Below, piece after piece: positions 18,151 through 28,000 of a stretch of DNA of 64,000 nucleotides. Origin of the DNA: Desulfosporosinus sp. (GTDB lineage: Bacteria > Bacillota > Desulfitobacteriia > Desulfitobacteriales > Desulfitobacteriaceae); the NCBI GenBank assembly GCA_003513495.1, contig DOPM01000038.1, positions 28,164-92,163 on the forward strand, written 5' to 3'. Position 1 is the stretch's first letter; each line of letters begins with the position of its first letter. Both the position numbers and the translations under genes were made by a program. Below the pieces are notes generated by a model that was not told where the DNA came from, made no database searches, and was given only the letters and a program-made list of their open reading frames with translations.

Positions 18151-19925
18151 TGAAAGAAATTCTCGTTTGCGGCGGTACCGGGTGTATTTCCGGCGATTCC
18201 AGACTTGTCCACGATGCCCTTGAACAAGAACTGTCCCGCCAGGGTTTGGAGGCCGAATTTAAACTTAAATATACCGGCTGCCACGGTTTCTGTGAACAGG
18301 GACCGGTTATCCTAGTGACGCCGAAGGATAACTTTTATTGCAAGGTAGCACCTCAGGATGTACCAAATCTTATCCATCAGCTCAAGGAAGGAAAGGTCTA
18401 TGATGAGTTACTGTATGTAGAGCCGACAACCAACGAAAGGATACTGACTCGCCATGATGTTCCCTTCTATAAAAAACAACAACGCCTGGTACTTAAGAAC
18501 TGTGGGATTATCGATCCGGAAAATATTGATGACTATCTAAGTTCATGTGGATATAAGTCATTGCAAAAAGTCCTTAAACTGCAGCCTGAGCAGGTCATAC
18601 AAGAAATCAAGACCTCGGGTCTTAGGGGAAGAGGCGGGGGCGGGTTCCCCACAGGGACAAAGTGGGACTTTGCCAGAAAATCCGTCGCGGATAATAAGTA
18701 CATTATTTGCAATGCGGATGAAGGGGATCCCGGGGCGTTTATGGATCGAAGTCTTTCCGAAGGGGATCCACACGCAGTCCTGGAAGGAATGTTGATTGCT
18801 GGGTATGCCATTGGTGCTCAGGAAGGTTATATCTATATTCGGGCGGAATATCCCTTAGCCGTAAAGCGGTTGTCCATAGCCATTGAGCAGGCTAAAGCAA
18901 GAGGTTACCTGGGCAAAAACTTATTAGGGAGTAAATTCGATTTCTCTATCAAAATTAAACAAGGCGCTGGGGCTTTTGTTTGCGGCGAAGAAACCGCTCT
19001 GATGGAATCAATTCAGGGCAATCGGGGTATGCCAAGGCCTAGGCCCCCTTACCCTGCAGTGAAAGGGCTTTGGGACCGCCCCAGCAACATAAACAATGTA
19101 GAAACCCTAGCCAATGTTCCAGTGATTATGGAAATGGGAAGTGAACGATACGCTCAGATCGGCACAGAGAAGAGCAAAGGCACCAAGATATTTGCTTTGA
19201 CTGGTAAGGTTAATAACACCGGGCTGGCGGAGGTGCCTATGGGCATTACTCTCAGGGAAGTCGTCTTTGATATTGGGGGCGGAGTCAGCGATGGCAAGAA
19301 GTTTAAGGCTGTACAAATCGGTGGGCCGTCGGGAGGCTGCCTAACGGAAGAACATTTAGACCTCCCTATTGATTATGATTCCCTTCTAGAGGCAGGGGCC
19401 ATGATGGGCTCCGGCGGCTTGGTGGTTATGGATGAATCCACCTGCATGGTGGAACTTGCCCGCTTCTTTCTTTCCTTTTCCAGGCATGAATCCTGTGGTA
19501 AATGTACGCCTTGCCGAGAGGGAAATACCCGACTCTTAGAGATTTTGCAGAGAATTGTGGAAGGCAACGGGGAAATGGAGGATCTGGATCGACTTCAGAG
19601 CTTAGGTGAGAACATTATTCAATCCTCGCTCTGCGGCTTAGGTCAGACTGCACCTAACCCCATCTTAAGTACCTTAAAATACTTCCGGCAGGAGTATGAG
19701 CTGCATGTTAAGAATAAGGTCTGCCCAGCCGGGGTTTGCAAGGCTTTGTTGAGTTATAAGGTTATGGAAGATAAATGTAAGGCTTGCGGGCTTTGTAAGA
19801 AAAGCTGCCCGACTGAAGCTATCACCGGTGAAAAGAAACAGGCGCACAAAATTGATGTTTCAAAGTGCGCTCAATGCGGCGTTTGCATGGAGAAATGTCC
19901 CTTTGACGCCATTATCAGGGGTTAG
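18150..19925 (+). CDS. NuoF-like flavin/Fe-S subunit of formate dehydrogenase
   Basis: A 591-residue subunit. Domains in order: [2Fe-2S] thioredoxin-like (residues 1-100; CGGTGC and CHGFC), FMN/NAD-binding Complex1-51K domain with GRGGGGFPTGTKW and GAGAFVCGEETAL, SLBB, the [4Fe-4S] motif ESCGKCTPCREG, and a C-terminal 2x[4Fe-4S] ferredoxin (CKACGLCKKSCP and CAQCGVCMEKCP). This is the HydB/NuoF type that exchanges electrons with NAD(P)H and, through the extra ferredoxin domain, with ferredoxin. The GTG start has GGAGG 7 bases upstream. Twelve bases separate it from the catalytic subunit gene. Whether it bifurcates electrons cannot be read from sequence. Confidence 0.92.
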   Translation: MKEILVCGGTGCISGDSRLVHDALEQELSRQGLEAEFKLKYTGCHGFCEQGPVILVTPKDNFYCKVAPQDVPNLIHQLKEGKVYDELLYVEPTTNERILTRHDVPFYKKQQRLVLKNCGIIDPENIDDYLSSCGYKSLQKVLKLQPEQVIQEIKTSGLRGRGGGGFPTGTKWDFARKSVADNKYIICNADEGDPGAFMDRSLSEGDPHAVLEGMLIAGYAIGAQEGYIYIRAEYPLAVKRLSIAIEQAKARGYLGKNLLGSKFDFSIKIKQGAGAFVCGEETALMESIQGNRGMPRPRPPYPAVKGLWDRPSNINNVETLANVPVIMEMGSERYAQIGTEKSKGTKIFALTGKVNNTGLAEVPMGITLREVVFDIGGGVSDGKKFKAVQIGGPSGGCLTEEHLDLPIDYDSLLEAGAMMGSGGLVVMDESTCMVELARFFLSFSRHESCGKCTPCREGNTRLLEILQRIVEGNGEMEDLDRLQSLGENIIQSSLCGLGQTAPNPILSTLKYFRQEYELHVKNKVCPAGVCKALLSYKVMEDKCKACGLCKKSCPTEAITGEKKQAHKIDVSKCAQCGVCMEKCPFDAIIRG

Positions 19926-19937
19926 GAGCGTGATCGT

Positions 19938-22619
19938 TTGGTCTCAATTACAATCAACGGCAATCAATACAGCGTTCCCGCCGACTATTCTATTTTGAAG
20001 GCGGCGGAGGAAAACGGGATAAACATTCCAACTCTTTGTTATGAAGAAGGCTTGACGATTACCGGTTCTTGCCGAATGTGTGTTGTGGAAGTTAAAGGGG
20101 TCAGGAAACTGCTGGCTTCCTGTGCTACTCCCGTTACCGAGGGTATGGAGGTACAAACCGAATCTGAGCGGGTGATTTCGGCCCGCAGGGATATTTTAAG
20201 GCTGCTTATCGCTAACCATGACCTTCGGTGTCTTACCTGTGAGCGCAATGGGGACTGCAGACTGCAGGACTACTGTTATCGCTATAAGGTCGAAGATACC
20301 CCTTACAAGGGGGATAAAAAGCATTATCCTATTGACACGGATAATCACTTTTTTATCCGAGACTATAGTAAATGTATTAAATGCGGCAAGTGCGTTTCCA
20401 TCTGTGCTGAAGTCAACGGCGCTCATGTCTATGACTTCATGGAACGGGGCTTTGATACGAAAGTTACTTCAGCCTTTGATGATACCCTCCAAGAGACAAC
20501 CTGTACCGCCTGCGGGATGTGTGTTAATGTCTGCCCGGTGGGGGCTCTGGTAGAAAAATCCGTGCTCTGGGAAGGCCGACCTTGGGAGGTAAAAAAGGTC
20601 ACTACCACCTGCTCTTATTGCGGGGTAGGCTGCCAATTAAAGCTTAAGGTTAAGGATGACCGAATCATTGGCGTCACTGCCGATAAGTCCGGATCCAACT
20701 TAGGGCACCTTTGTGCCAAGGGCCAGTTTGGCTGGGAATATGTTCATTCTCAGGATCGTTTGACTGACCCCTTAATTAAGCGCAATGGGGTTTTCGAGAA
20801 GGCCTCCTGGGAGGAAGCTCTCACTTATGTTGCTCATCGTCTCCAAGGAATTTTACAGGAACGCGGCGGCCAAGCTTTCGCGGGCTTGAGCTCGGCTAAA
20901 TGTACTAACGAAGAAAACTATCTCTTTCAAAAATTTATGCGAACAGTTCTCCATACTAACAATGTTGATCACTGTGCCCGCCTCTGACACAGCTCCACCG
21001 TTGCCGGTCTGGCAACAGCGTTTGGTAGTGGAGCAATGACGAACTCCATCAATGAGTTACTAGATACAGAAGTCATTTTTCTAATTGGAGCCAATACCAC
21101 GGAGGCCCATCCGGTGACTGGCTACCGTATTAAGCAGGCCGTACGCAATGGACGGAAACTGATTGTAGCCGACCCGCGAAAAATTGAGCTGACAAACTAT
21201 GCCGATATCTGGCTGCGCCATAGGCCCGGAACGGATATCGCCCTCATCAATGGACTTGCCCATGTCATATTAAGAGATAACTTATGGGACGTGGAGTTCG
21301 TATGTGAACGGTGTGAAGGGTTTGCTGAATGGAGCGAGGTTGTAGAGGGGTATCATCCAAAGCGAGTTGAAGAAATCACCGGGGTCAAGGCAGAATTAAT
21401 TGAAGAGGCTGCCCACCTTTTTAGTCAGGCTGAGCGAGCCTCCATTGTTTATGCTATGGGCATAACCCAGCATACCTCGGGAACTCAAAATGTGCTTTCG
21501 CTGGCTAATTTGGCTATTTTAACGGGAAATGTGGGCAAAGAAGGAGCCGGCGTCTACCCCCTTAGGGGCCAGAACAATGTACAGGGCGCTTGTGATATGG
21601 GCTGTCTGCCTAATTACTATCCCGGCTATCAGTTAGTTGATGCCCTGGAAAGCAGGCATAAATTCACCCAGTTTTGGGGAACAGATTTACCGGATAAACC
21701 CGGTTTGACGTTACCCGAAATGATGGATGCGGCTTATTCTGGTGAGATTAAAGCCCTGTATATCATGGGCGAAAATCCCGTTCTGGCAGATCCTGACGCC
21801 AACCATGTGGTTAAAGCTTTAAAGAACTTAGATTTCCTGGTAGTGCAAGATATTTTTCTCACGGAAACAGCAGAATTGGCTGAGGTCGTCCTACCGGCAG
21901 TCAGCTTTGCGGAGAAGGTGGGTACCTTTACTAATACAGAACGCAGGATTCAGCGGGTTAGAAAAGCTATTACCCTTCGAGGAAACACTCAGTCAGACTG
22001 GGAAACCCTTGTTGCCTTGGCGAATAAAATGGGTCACAACTGGGTCTATCCTAGGGGACCGGAAGAGATCATGGAAGAAATAGCACGCTGTACTCCCTCT
22101 TATGGCGGGATTAATTATGACCGGCTCGAAACCAGGGGACTTCAATGGCCCTGCCCTACTTCGGATCATCCGGGAACTCCCTACCTGCATAGGGACACGT
22201 TTTCCAGAGGTAAAGGTAAGTTCCATGGGGTTCATCACATACCTGCAGCAGAGGAACCTGATGAGGATTATCCTCTCTTATTAACCACCGGTCGTAATCT
22301 CTATCAGTTTCACACCGGCAGCATGAGCCGACGTTCAAAGTTAGAAAGAATGCGCCCGGAAGAATTGATGATGATGCACCCAGATACTGCTAAGGACTAT
22401 CGGATCAAGGATGGGGACTATGTTCAAGTGGAGTCTCGAAGAGGTGAGGTCAAAACAAAAACCCAGGTAACGGATCATATTCCGCCCGGGATGGTCTTCT
22501 TAACCTTCCACTATAAAGAAACACCTACCAATCGTCTGACTAATAGTGCCAGAGACCCAGTCTGCAATATACCTGAACTAAAGGTCTGTGCTGTTAAGGT
22601 TAAGAAAGTGATGAACTAA
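19938..22619 (+). CDS. fdhA: Selenocysteine-containing formate dehydrogenase catalytic subunit
   Basis: This is one gene read through an in-frame UGA at 20985-20987, giving 893 residues with Sec at position 350 (HCARL-Sec-HSST). Domains: [2Fe-2S] ferredoxin (1-78), NuoG-like His/Cys cluster (CLTCERNGDC), 2x[4Fe-4S] (CIKCGKCVSIC, CTACGMCVNVC), molybdopterin enzyme [4Fe-4S] (CSYCGVGC), bis-MGD catalytic core and a C-terminal dinucleotide-binding domain (TTGRNLYQFHTGSM). It oxidises formate or reduces CO2, with a W or Mo bis-MGD centre ligated by Sec. A conventional reading would split it into 19938-20987 and 21036-22619. The start is TTG with TAGGAG upstream. The reading needs selA, selB and selC elsewhere. 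Confidence 0.95.
20985..21034 (+). promoter_or_regulatory. Bacterial SECIS element directing UGA to selenocysteine
   Basis: Just after the UGA, a lower stem GCTCCAC (20992-20998) pairs with GTGGAGC (21028-21034). An apical stem GTTGCC/GGCAAC (21000-21005 with 21011-21016) closes the loop GGTCT. The loop GGUCU and the 18-base distance from the UGA are the same as in the E. coli fdhF SECIS, recalled from knowledge. This is the SelB-binding signature. Confidence 0.92.
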
Positions 22620-22649
22620 ACTGCTCTTAACCTCTGTCTATATCAAAAA

Positions 22650-22694
22650 GGCCTTGAGGTATATTATAACTAAAATGTACCTCAAGGCTTTCAT
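22650..22694 (+). terminator. Terminator of the formate dehydrogenase operon
   Basis: An 11-bp stem GCCTTGAGGTA (22651-22661) pairs with TACCTCAAGGC (22678-22688) and is followed by TTTCATT. It begins 31 bases after the fdhA stop. Confidence 0.8.
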
Positions 22695-22767
22695 TATATT
22701 TATCACTAAAAATGAAGGCTCTATCTGTGGAAATTCTTCAATGCTCTTGATGGCGGCTTTGCTTTGA

Positions 22768-23318
22768 TTAGTGAATATAAGTAGGTTGGGATTCCTTAAC
22801 TTTAATGTCCATTGACATAGCTGACAAAGTATCTTCCGCTGAGGTATCAGCAATAACCCGTCTTTCATTGAAAAGTGATTCATCCCCAAAGGTCACTATA
22901 CTCCAAGCAGCAACGAGTCCAGTAATTGCATTTGTTAAAGCATATGATAGGGTGCTGTTACTGTCTTTGGGTTTGCAAAGCCACTTAGCAGCGCATTAGT
23001 AATCCCTCCTGTAAGTGAACCTAACACAATACCCTTTATGGGCCATTTATTTAAACCGGCCTTTGTAAAGCTCCATACCATAAATATTCCATTTACTGAA
23101 TTTAACCCAAATGTCATCCAAGCGCCTAACAGTTGTCCATTCCATTTTTTAGCCTGCCTATTACTCTTTACCCATACACCTGCAGCAGTTGTCCAATAAG
23201 GACGTTTGGAAATATTTTGTTTATAAGATACATAATCAAGCATGGATTGAACTATAAAAGCCAGCCCTCCCGCTAAGACACCTAACATCATACGGTCTTT
23301 AGTTTTAAGAATAATCAT
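22768..23318 (-). pseudogene. Frameshifted small membrane protein gene
   Basis: The minus-strand frame from 23318 encodes 127 residues with glycine-rich hydrophobic helices and ends abruptly at 22935. The neighbouring frame continues in sensible protein sequence (ALTNAITGLVAAWSIVTFGD, then DESLFNERRVIADTSAEDTL) to a TAA at 22768-22770. The total span, 551 bases, is one short of a multiple of three, so a single missing base near 22940-22960 would restore a 183-residue protein. It is a recent inactivation, a sequencing error or, less likely, a programmed frameshift. I do not recognise the family; it is a polytopic protein of about three to four helices. A 6-bp inverted repeat (CTAGTA/TACTAG, 23343-23359) lies upstream. 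Confidence 0.65.
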
Positions 23319-23585
23319 ATAAACCCTCCCATTATTTTTTGACTAGTAGAGAGTACTAGATTTACCTTATTGCAACTATTTGCCCAATTAGTCTTTGCTA
23401 AATTTCAAAATCTCCTCCATGCAATACTTAACTTAATCTACATAATATGGTATCTGCATCCCTTTGCGGCGGTTCAGAATTTATCTGTACTTAATATTAC
23501 TATAGGAATGTTTTTACATTCCTATTTTTGGCATAGGAAAACAGGCTTTATATTCAGCTATAAAGCCTGTTCACATTCTCTCGTA
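23319..23585. other. Intergenic region with two hairpins, no convincing gene
   Basis: It contains a forward-oriented hairpin at 23502-23529 (ATAGGAATG ... CATTCCTAT then TTTTTG) and a hairpin at 23539-23571 (ACAGGCTTTAT ... ATAAAGCCTGT) followed by TTTTCC on the minus strand. The second is the likely terminator of mobA. The plus-strand ORF across this gap has no ribosome binding site and runs through both hairpins, so it is not called. Confidence 0.5.
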
Positions 23586-24170
23586 TTAAAAACCTATATA
23601 GAGTCTTGCCTCAGCTAGATCTGCCGGAGTATTGATATTAGAAAACGCCCTGGCCGTTTCCTTAAAGAAGGGATCCAATACCTCAACGTAACGCAAATTT
23701 ACCCGAGGGTAAAAATCTATGATTCTACGTTTATCCTTTAAAAGGCAATCCTCAATCGCTGGGATACAAGTCTTTTTATAAATTGCAGAAAGGGGTTCTA
23801 ATTTACCATCTAATTTAGGGACTGCCCCGTCGTACCCCCGAGCCAACTCAAGTAATCTTTCCCCTACCTCCCCTGATATAAAGGGCATGTCACAAGGAAT
23901 TGTGAAACAGTCCTCATGACTGCATGCTATAAGTCCGCTATGGATACCACTTAGAGGTCCTTTTCCGGGAATTATATCCGCTACTATCCTAACACCCAAA
24001 TATTTGTATAGGTCGGGATCGTTGCTGACAATGATAACTTCAGAAAAATAGTTGTTTAATTCCTCAAGCTGAACCTCGATCATCGGTTTGTGGTTTAATT
24101 CGGCAAAGGCTTTATTATAGCCCATGCGGGAACTTTTACCGCCTGCCAAAATCACTGCGGAAGCTGTCAC
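23586..24170 (-). CDS. mobA: Molybdenum cofactor guanylyltransferase MobA
   Basis: A 194-residue nucleotidyltransferase with the N-terminal GTP-binding signature VILAGGKSSRMGYNKAF and the acidic PCDMPF motif that binds Mg2+. MobA attaches GMP to molybdopterin to make the MGD cofactor needed by the formate dehydrogenase encoded nearby. I use the GTG at 24170 with GGAGGG 7 bases upstream; the open frame extends to a TTG at 24236 whose ribosome binding site would abut it. It is the last gene of the GGDEF / hydrogenase-kinase / regulator operon, 85 bases after the regulator, which links cofactor supply to that sensory system. Confidence 0.88.
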   Translation of the reverse strand: MTASAVILAGGKSSRMGYNKAFAELNHKPMIEVQLEELNNYFSEVIIVSNDPDLYKYLGVRIVADIIPGKGPLSGIHSGLIACSHEDCFTIPCDMPFISGEVGERLLELARGYDGAVPKLDGKLEPLSAIYKKTCIPAIEDCLLKDKRRIIDFYPRVNLRYVEVLDPFFKETARAFSNINTPADLAEARLYIGF

Positions 24171-24255
24171 AATGCATCCCTCCAAAGCTTGAGTGGGCGA
24201 ATTTTTAACGAGTTGTTCTTTTTTTAGCTTTTCCAACCTCAGCTGGGTTTATACC

Positions 24256-24993
24256 TTAAATACCTTCCATTACCTCACTTAAGTTATTGATCTTCTTTTC
24301 CTTGACGGATGTAACAAAGTTCTTATTGCGGGCTACGACTCTTATGATTCCCTTAGCTCGTTTAACGGTTGTAACAATATCGGCAATTTTGGGGAGTAAG
24401 GGGTCAGGCAATGTTTCGATTGAGTTAAAGTTTAGTAGGACTTTTAAGGGCTTTACAAACATTAACCCTTGAACTGCCTGCATGAGCATAGCAAAGCTGT
24501 CTTCACTAAGATTGGGAGAAAGCTTAATCTGAAAGGTGTTATCAATGTTTTCAATGGTAAACGGGGCTTCATCTGCTCCATCGGGGACAGTTTCCTCAGG
24601 CTGAAGATCTGCCTCATTGGTTACATTAGGTTGAATATTTAATACCTTATTGACCACTTCAATAACCGTTTCCGGAGTAATCGGCTTGACAATATAATGG
24701 TTTGCTCCCTGCTTGAGAGCTTCCAATACCATACTCCGTTGATCTAGAGCACTAACCATGATTATTTTAGCATCTGGAAATTCCTTCTTGATCAGTTTAA
24801 CAGCCTCAATTCCGTTAACATTAGGCATAGTAATATCCATGGTTACCAGATCAGGAACATGGGTGCGATACATTAAGTGAGCCTGTCCACCGTTTATTGC
24901 TTCTCCCACTACCGTATGACCGGCTTGAACGAGAATGGTTTTTAAATTTCTACGCATAATTGCAGAGTCATCAACAATTAGAATTTGTGCCAT
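24256..24993 (-). CDS. Response regulator with C-terminal STAS-like domain
   Basis: A 245-residue protein. Residues 3-120 form a CheY-like receiver (DD pair at 8-9, phospho-acceptor D53 in VTMDITMPN, Lys in VKPITPE). After a Glu/Pro-rich linker, residues about 150-245 have alternating strands and helices with LNFNSIETLPDPLLPKI, resembling a STAS or anti-anti-sigma-like fold, though I am not sure of that. Only 21 bases separate it from the upstream hydrogenase-CheA gene, and AAGGAGG precedes the ATG. It is the natural phosphate acceptor of that kinase. It has no DNA-binding domain, so output is by protein contact. Confidence 0.8.
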   Translation of the reverse strand: MAQILIVDDSAIMRRNLKTILVQAGHTVVGEAINGGQAHLMYRTHVPDLVTMDITMPNVNGIEAVKLIKKEFPDAKIIMVSALDQRSMVLEALKQGANHYIVKPITPETVIEVVNKVLNIQPNVTNEADLQPEETVPDGADEAPFTIENIDNTFQIKLSPNLSEDSFAMLMQAVQGLMFVKPLKVLLNFNSIETLPDPLLPKIADIVTTVKRAKGIIRVVARNKNFVTSVKEKKINNLSEVMEGI

Positions 24994-25014
24994 TTTAGAA
25001 GTTCCTCCTTATAC

Positions 25015-28000
25015 CTATTCAACCAGACGTCCACCGACAGTGCCCGGAGGTACAACCAGTCCTAAGCTAAAGCGTCCAGCACTTGTTTGTAACTGGCAAC
25101 TCCAGATTTGTGCTTCTTTATATCTCATTAAAGCTTCCTCTGTTGCCAGGGCAACAGGACTATCAATAATCAACAATTCTTCTAGGCCAGGGAAATATTT
25201 TACGGAATTCCCTAGGATTGTATTCGCGCTTTCTCCTAAGATATCCTGCATATACTCTTCTTCCTCACCTGGTTGAAGGTCGTCCATCAAATAATTACGG
25301 ACCATTAAGCGTAAAACCTCATCATCAACACTTAAGACAAAGTAGCATTCAATTGCCCCTCTAATCGCTAACAAAGCGGTCTTTCGATTGAGTTCCAAGG
25401 AGTTTTGCCGGACAATTGCTGTCTGATCAACAGGTTCCACTTCTAAACCAATTTGTTCAGAGAGAAACCCTTGTGTAGTTTCTAGCAAAGGCACTAATAA
25501 ATCGCTGACCGGCAAGGTCCATACATCTTCGTTCTCTAATGGTAGGTAAAGGTAGACGGTGGTACCCTCGCCTAAAACAGTTTCGACTCGTGGATAGCCC
25601 CCTAACTTTGTTACCTCATGTTTTAGGGCAGCTAAACCTACACCCCTGCCGGAGATATCCGTTACTGTTTCTTTGGTAGAAAAACCATCGACAAAAACTA
25701 GTTGGATTATTTCTTCGTCACTAGCAGCTAGTAATTGTTCTTCTGGTAGTAATCCCTGAGCCAAAGCCTTTGTACGTACAGCTGAGGCATCAATACCCCG
25801 GCCATCATCACTGATCCCCACGATAATATACCGTTCATTGCTGGAAATCGTTATTGAGACCCGGCCATATTCCTCTTTACCCTGTTCTAACCGTTCATCG
25901 GCATTTTCTAGGCCGTGATCCACCGCATTACGGAAAACATGGACTAAAGCCTTGATGACATTTTTATAGGAATCCGGATCTATTTGAATCGGTTCCGCCG
26001 CTACCATAACAGGATAAACTGGTTTATCAAAGCGGTCTGCCAATCGGTTGACATAATCCGGGAAAGAGTTAAATAGTTCAGCCAGAGGTTTGTAACGAAG
26101 CCGTCGGAGTTCAGGAATCAACAGTTTACATTCGGAGGGCGGCAAGAGGGTTTCAATCCGTTTCTCTATCTCCATCAGTTTGATCTTACTGATGACCAAC
26201 TCGTCTTCCTGGGTAAATAGGGTTGGTCCTAATACTTGCTCAAGATAAGCCAAGTCTTCCTGCAACCAAGACTCCAGCTCTAACTCGTTAAATAACTGCT
26301 TAAGCTCCTGTTGGTCCACATTAAATCCTCTCTCGTTTTTAAAATTCGTCATCTCCGTTTCAAGTTGGTGTAAGTGTTCAACAACAATACCCATGTTTAA
26401 TTGACTAAAGTTACCCTTAAAGGTATGAACTTGCCGGAAAATCGCAGCTAACTTTTCTTCCATGGTCGTCGATTCTTCTAGAATACTCGGTAGACCTGAA
26501 GTACAGAATCGTTGATAGTCCTTGATATTTTGGATGAAGTCAATGCGGTTCACGATGACTTTAACAACCATTTTTAATAGATTTCGTTCCTGTTCCACCT
26601 GGCTTTCCAAAAGTCGATTCTCGGTAACATCACTTAGAATAACCATACAGACTTCTGCGCCTTCGATTCCTGAATCCTCAATGATTTTATACTCAACATT
26701 TATATACTTGGAATTAATTAATACCTCCGTGGGTAGCAGGGGGAGATAAATTTCCCGTAGCTGCTGGTCCCGATGATTGAAGATTTCAAAAAAGAGGGAT
26801 TCAATAAAATCCCGTTGTTCCTGATCTTTAGGGAAGATAAGTTCGTCAAATTTAAGACCGGCGATCTGTCCGCCAAAAATTCGTACACATTCATTGCTGT
26901 ACTCTTCGCGCATGATTAAGTCTGGTCCAAAGGACAGGAATCCCTGACCTGCGTTGTTTAAAAGATTACGCAAAGCAATGGTTCGCGCCGCAACGGTTTT
27001 TTCAAGCACTTCATTCCAGGCGGCAATCTCGTCTCGTTGTTCTTCAATCTCCGAAGCTAAATCCTGAACTTGGCTTAGATTACGTTCATTTTCTTTCAGG
27101 AGGTAGTACTTGCAACTTTCCACTGGATTTAGGTCATTGTAAATCGCTAACATCATATCCCTACAATTACCATAACCGCAGGAGGCACAGTTAATTCCCT
27201 GTTCTTCCGGAGTTGGCTTATGCATGAGCTGCCAGATAGTCTCTTCCTCTTCAGGGGATGGTGAGCGTAGATACCGGTTGAAGGATTTATCACTGTAACG
27301 GCGTAAATACCTTGACTCAGTGGCCTCAAGTCCGCGATAAAAGTCTTGAAAAACGTCTTGTGGGTCGGATTTTATTAGGGTCTGATGTTTTTCAATCTGC
27401 TCGGCTTTACGGTCGTCCATGATCAAATCCATTTGATACTGGGAAAAGGTATGACTCACTGCAGGCCCACCGTTGCAACCATGAGTACAATTAAGAATGT
27501 CCACCAGCACTGGAACCCGCCCGCAACGGATATCTTCTTTCAACTCCGGCAGATATTTCCCATATATTTCTCTCGGACCCTCTACCCTAGGAAAATCAGC
27601 CTTGCGTACCTTCATACCAAAGCGTTTGAAGGTATCTGTTAACCCCCCCGGCTGAGAATAACCCACAGCTCGTTCAGCCTCGGGGGTATCAAAACTTGAA
27701 GGTTCTAGTTGTTCTAGCTGGATCCCTTGCTGTTCTAAGTAATCTGTAAGAGACTTAAACGTCACATTATAGGCTATAACTCCACCTGTATTCGGATCAT
27801 GAAATTCTCGGCGTTTGGCTAAGCAGGGGCCGAGAAAGGCAAGCTTTAGTTCCCGAAACTCCTGTTGATTTTTGAGCCAGATCGCCGCATCCAGGGACGG
27901 TGAATGAGTCGGGGCGAGATAAGGTACTAGATCCGTATGGTAGGTTTCTATGTAGCTAACAACAGCTGGACATGGTTGAGCAATAACGGGAGTTTTAATA

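Noticed and set aside
21036..22619. A separate formate dehydrogenase gene beginning at the ATG at 21036
   Set aside because: The reading frame is continuous with 19938-20987 through the UGA, and the SECIS lies between; the split is an artefact of treating UGA as stop.
22638..22889. Minus-strand 83-residue ORF
   Set aside because: It crosses the fdhA terminator and overlaps the real second half of the frameshifted membrane gene in another frame; no ribosome binding site or recognisable domain.
23370..23618. Plus-strand 82-residue ORF
   Set aside because: It runs through two hairpins and into the antisense of mobA, with no ribosome binding site.
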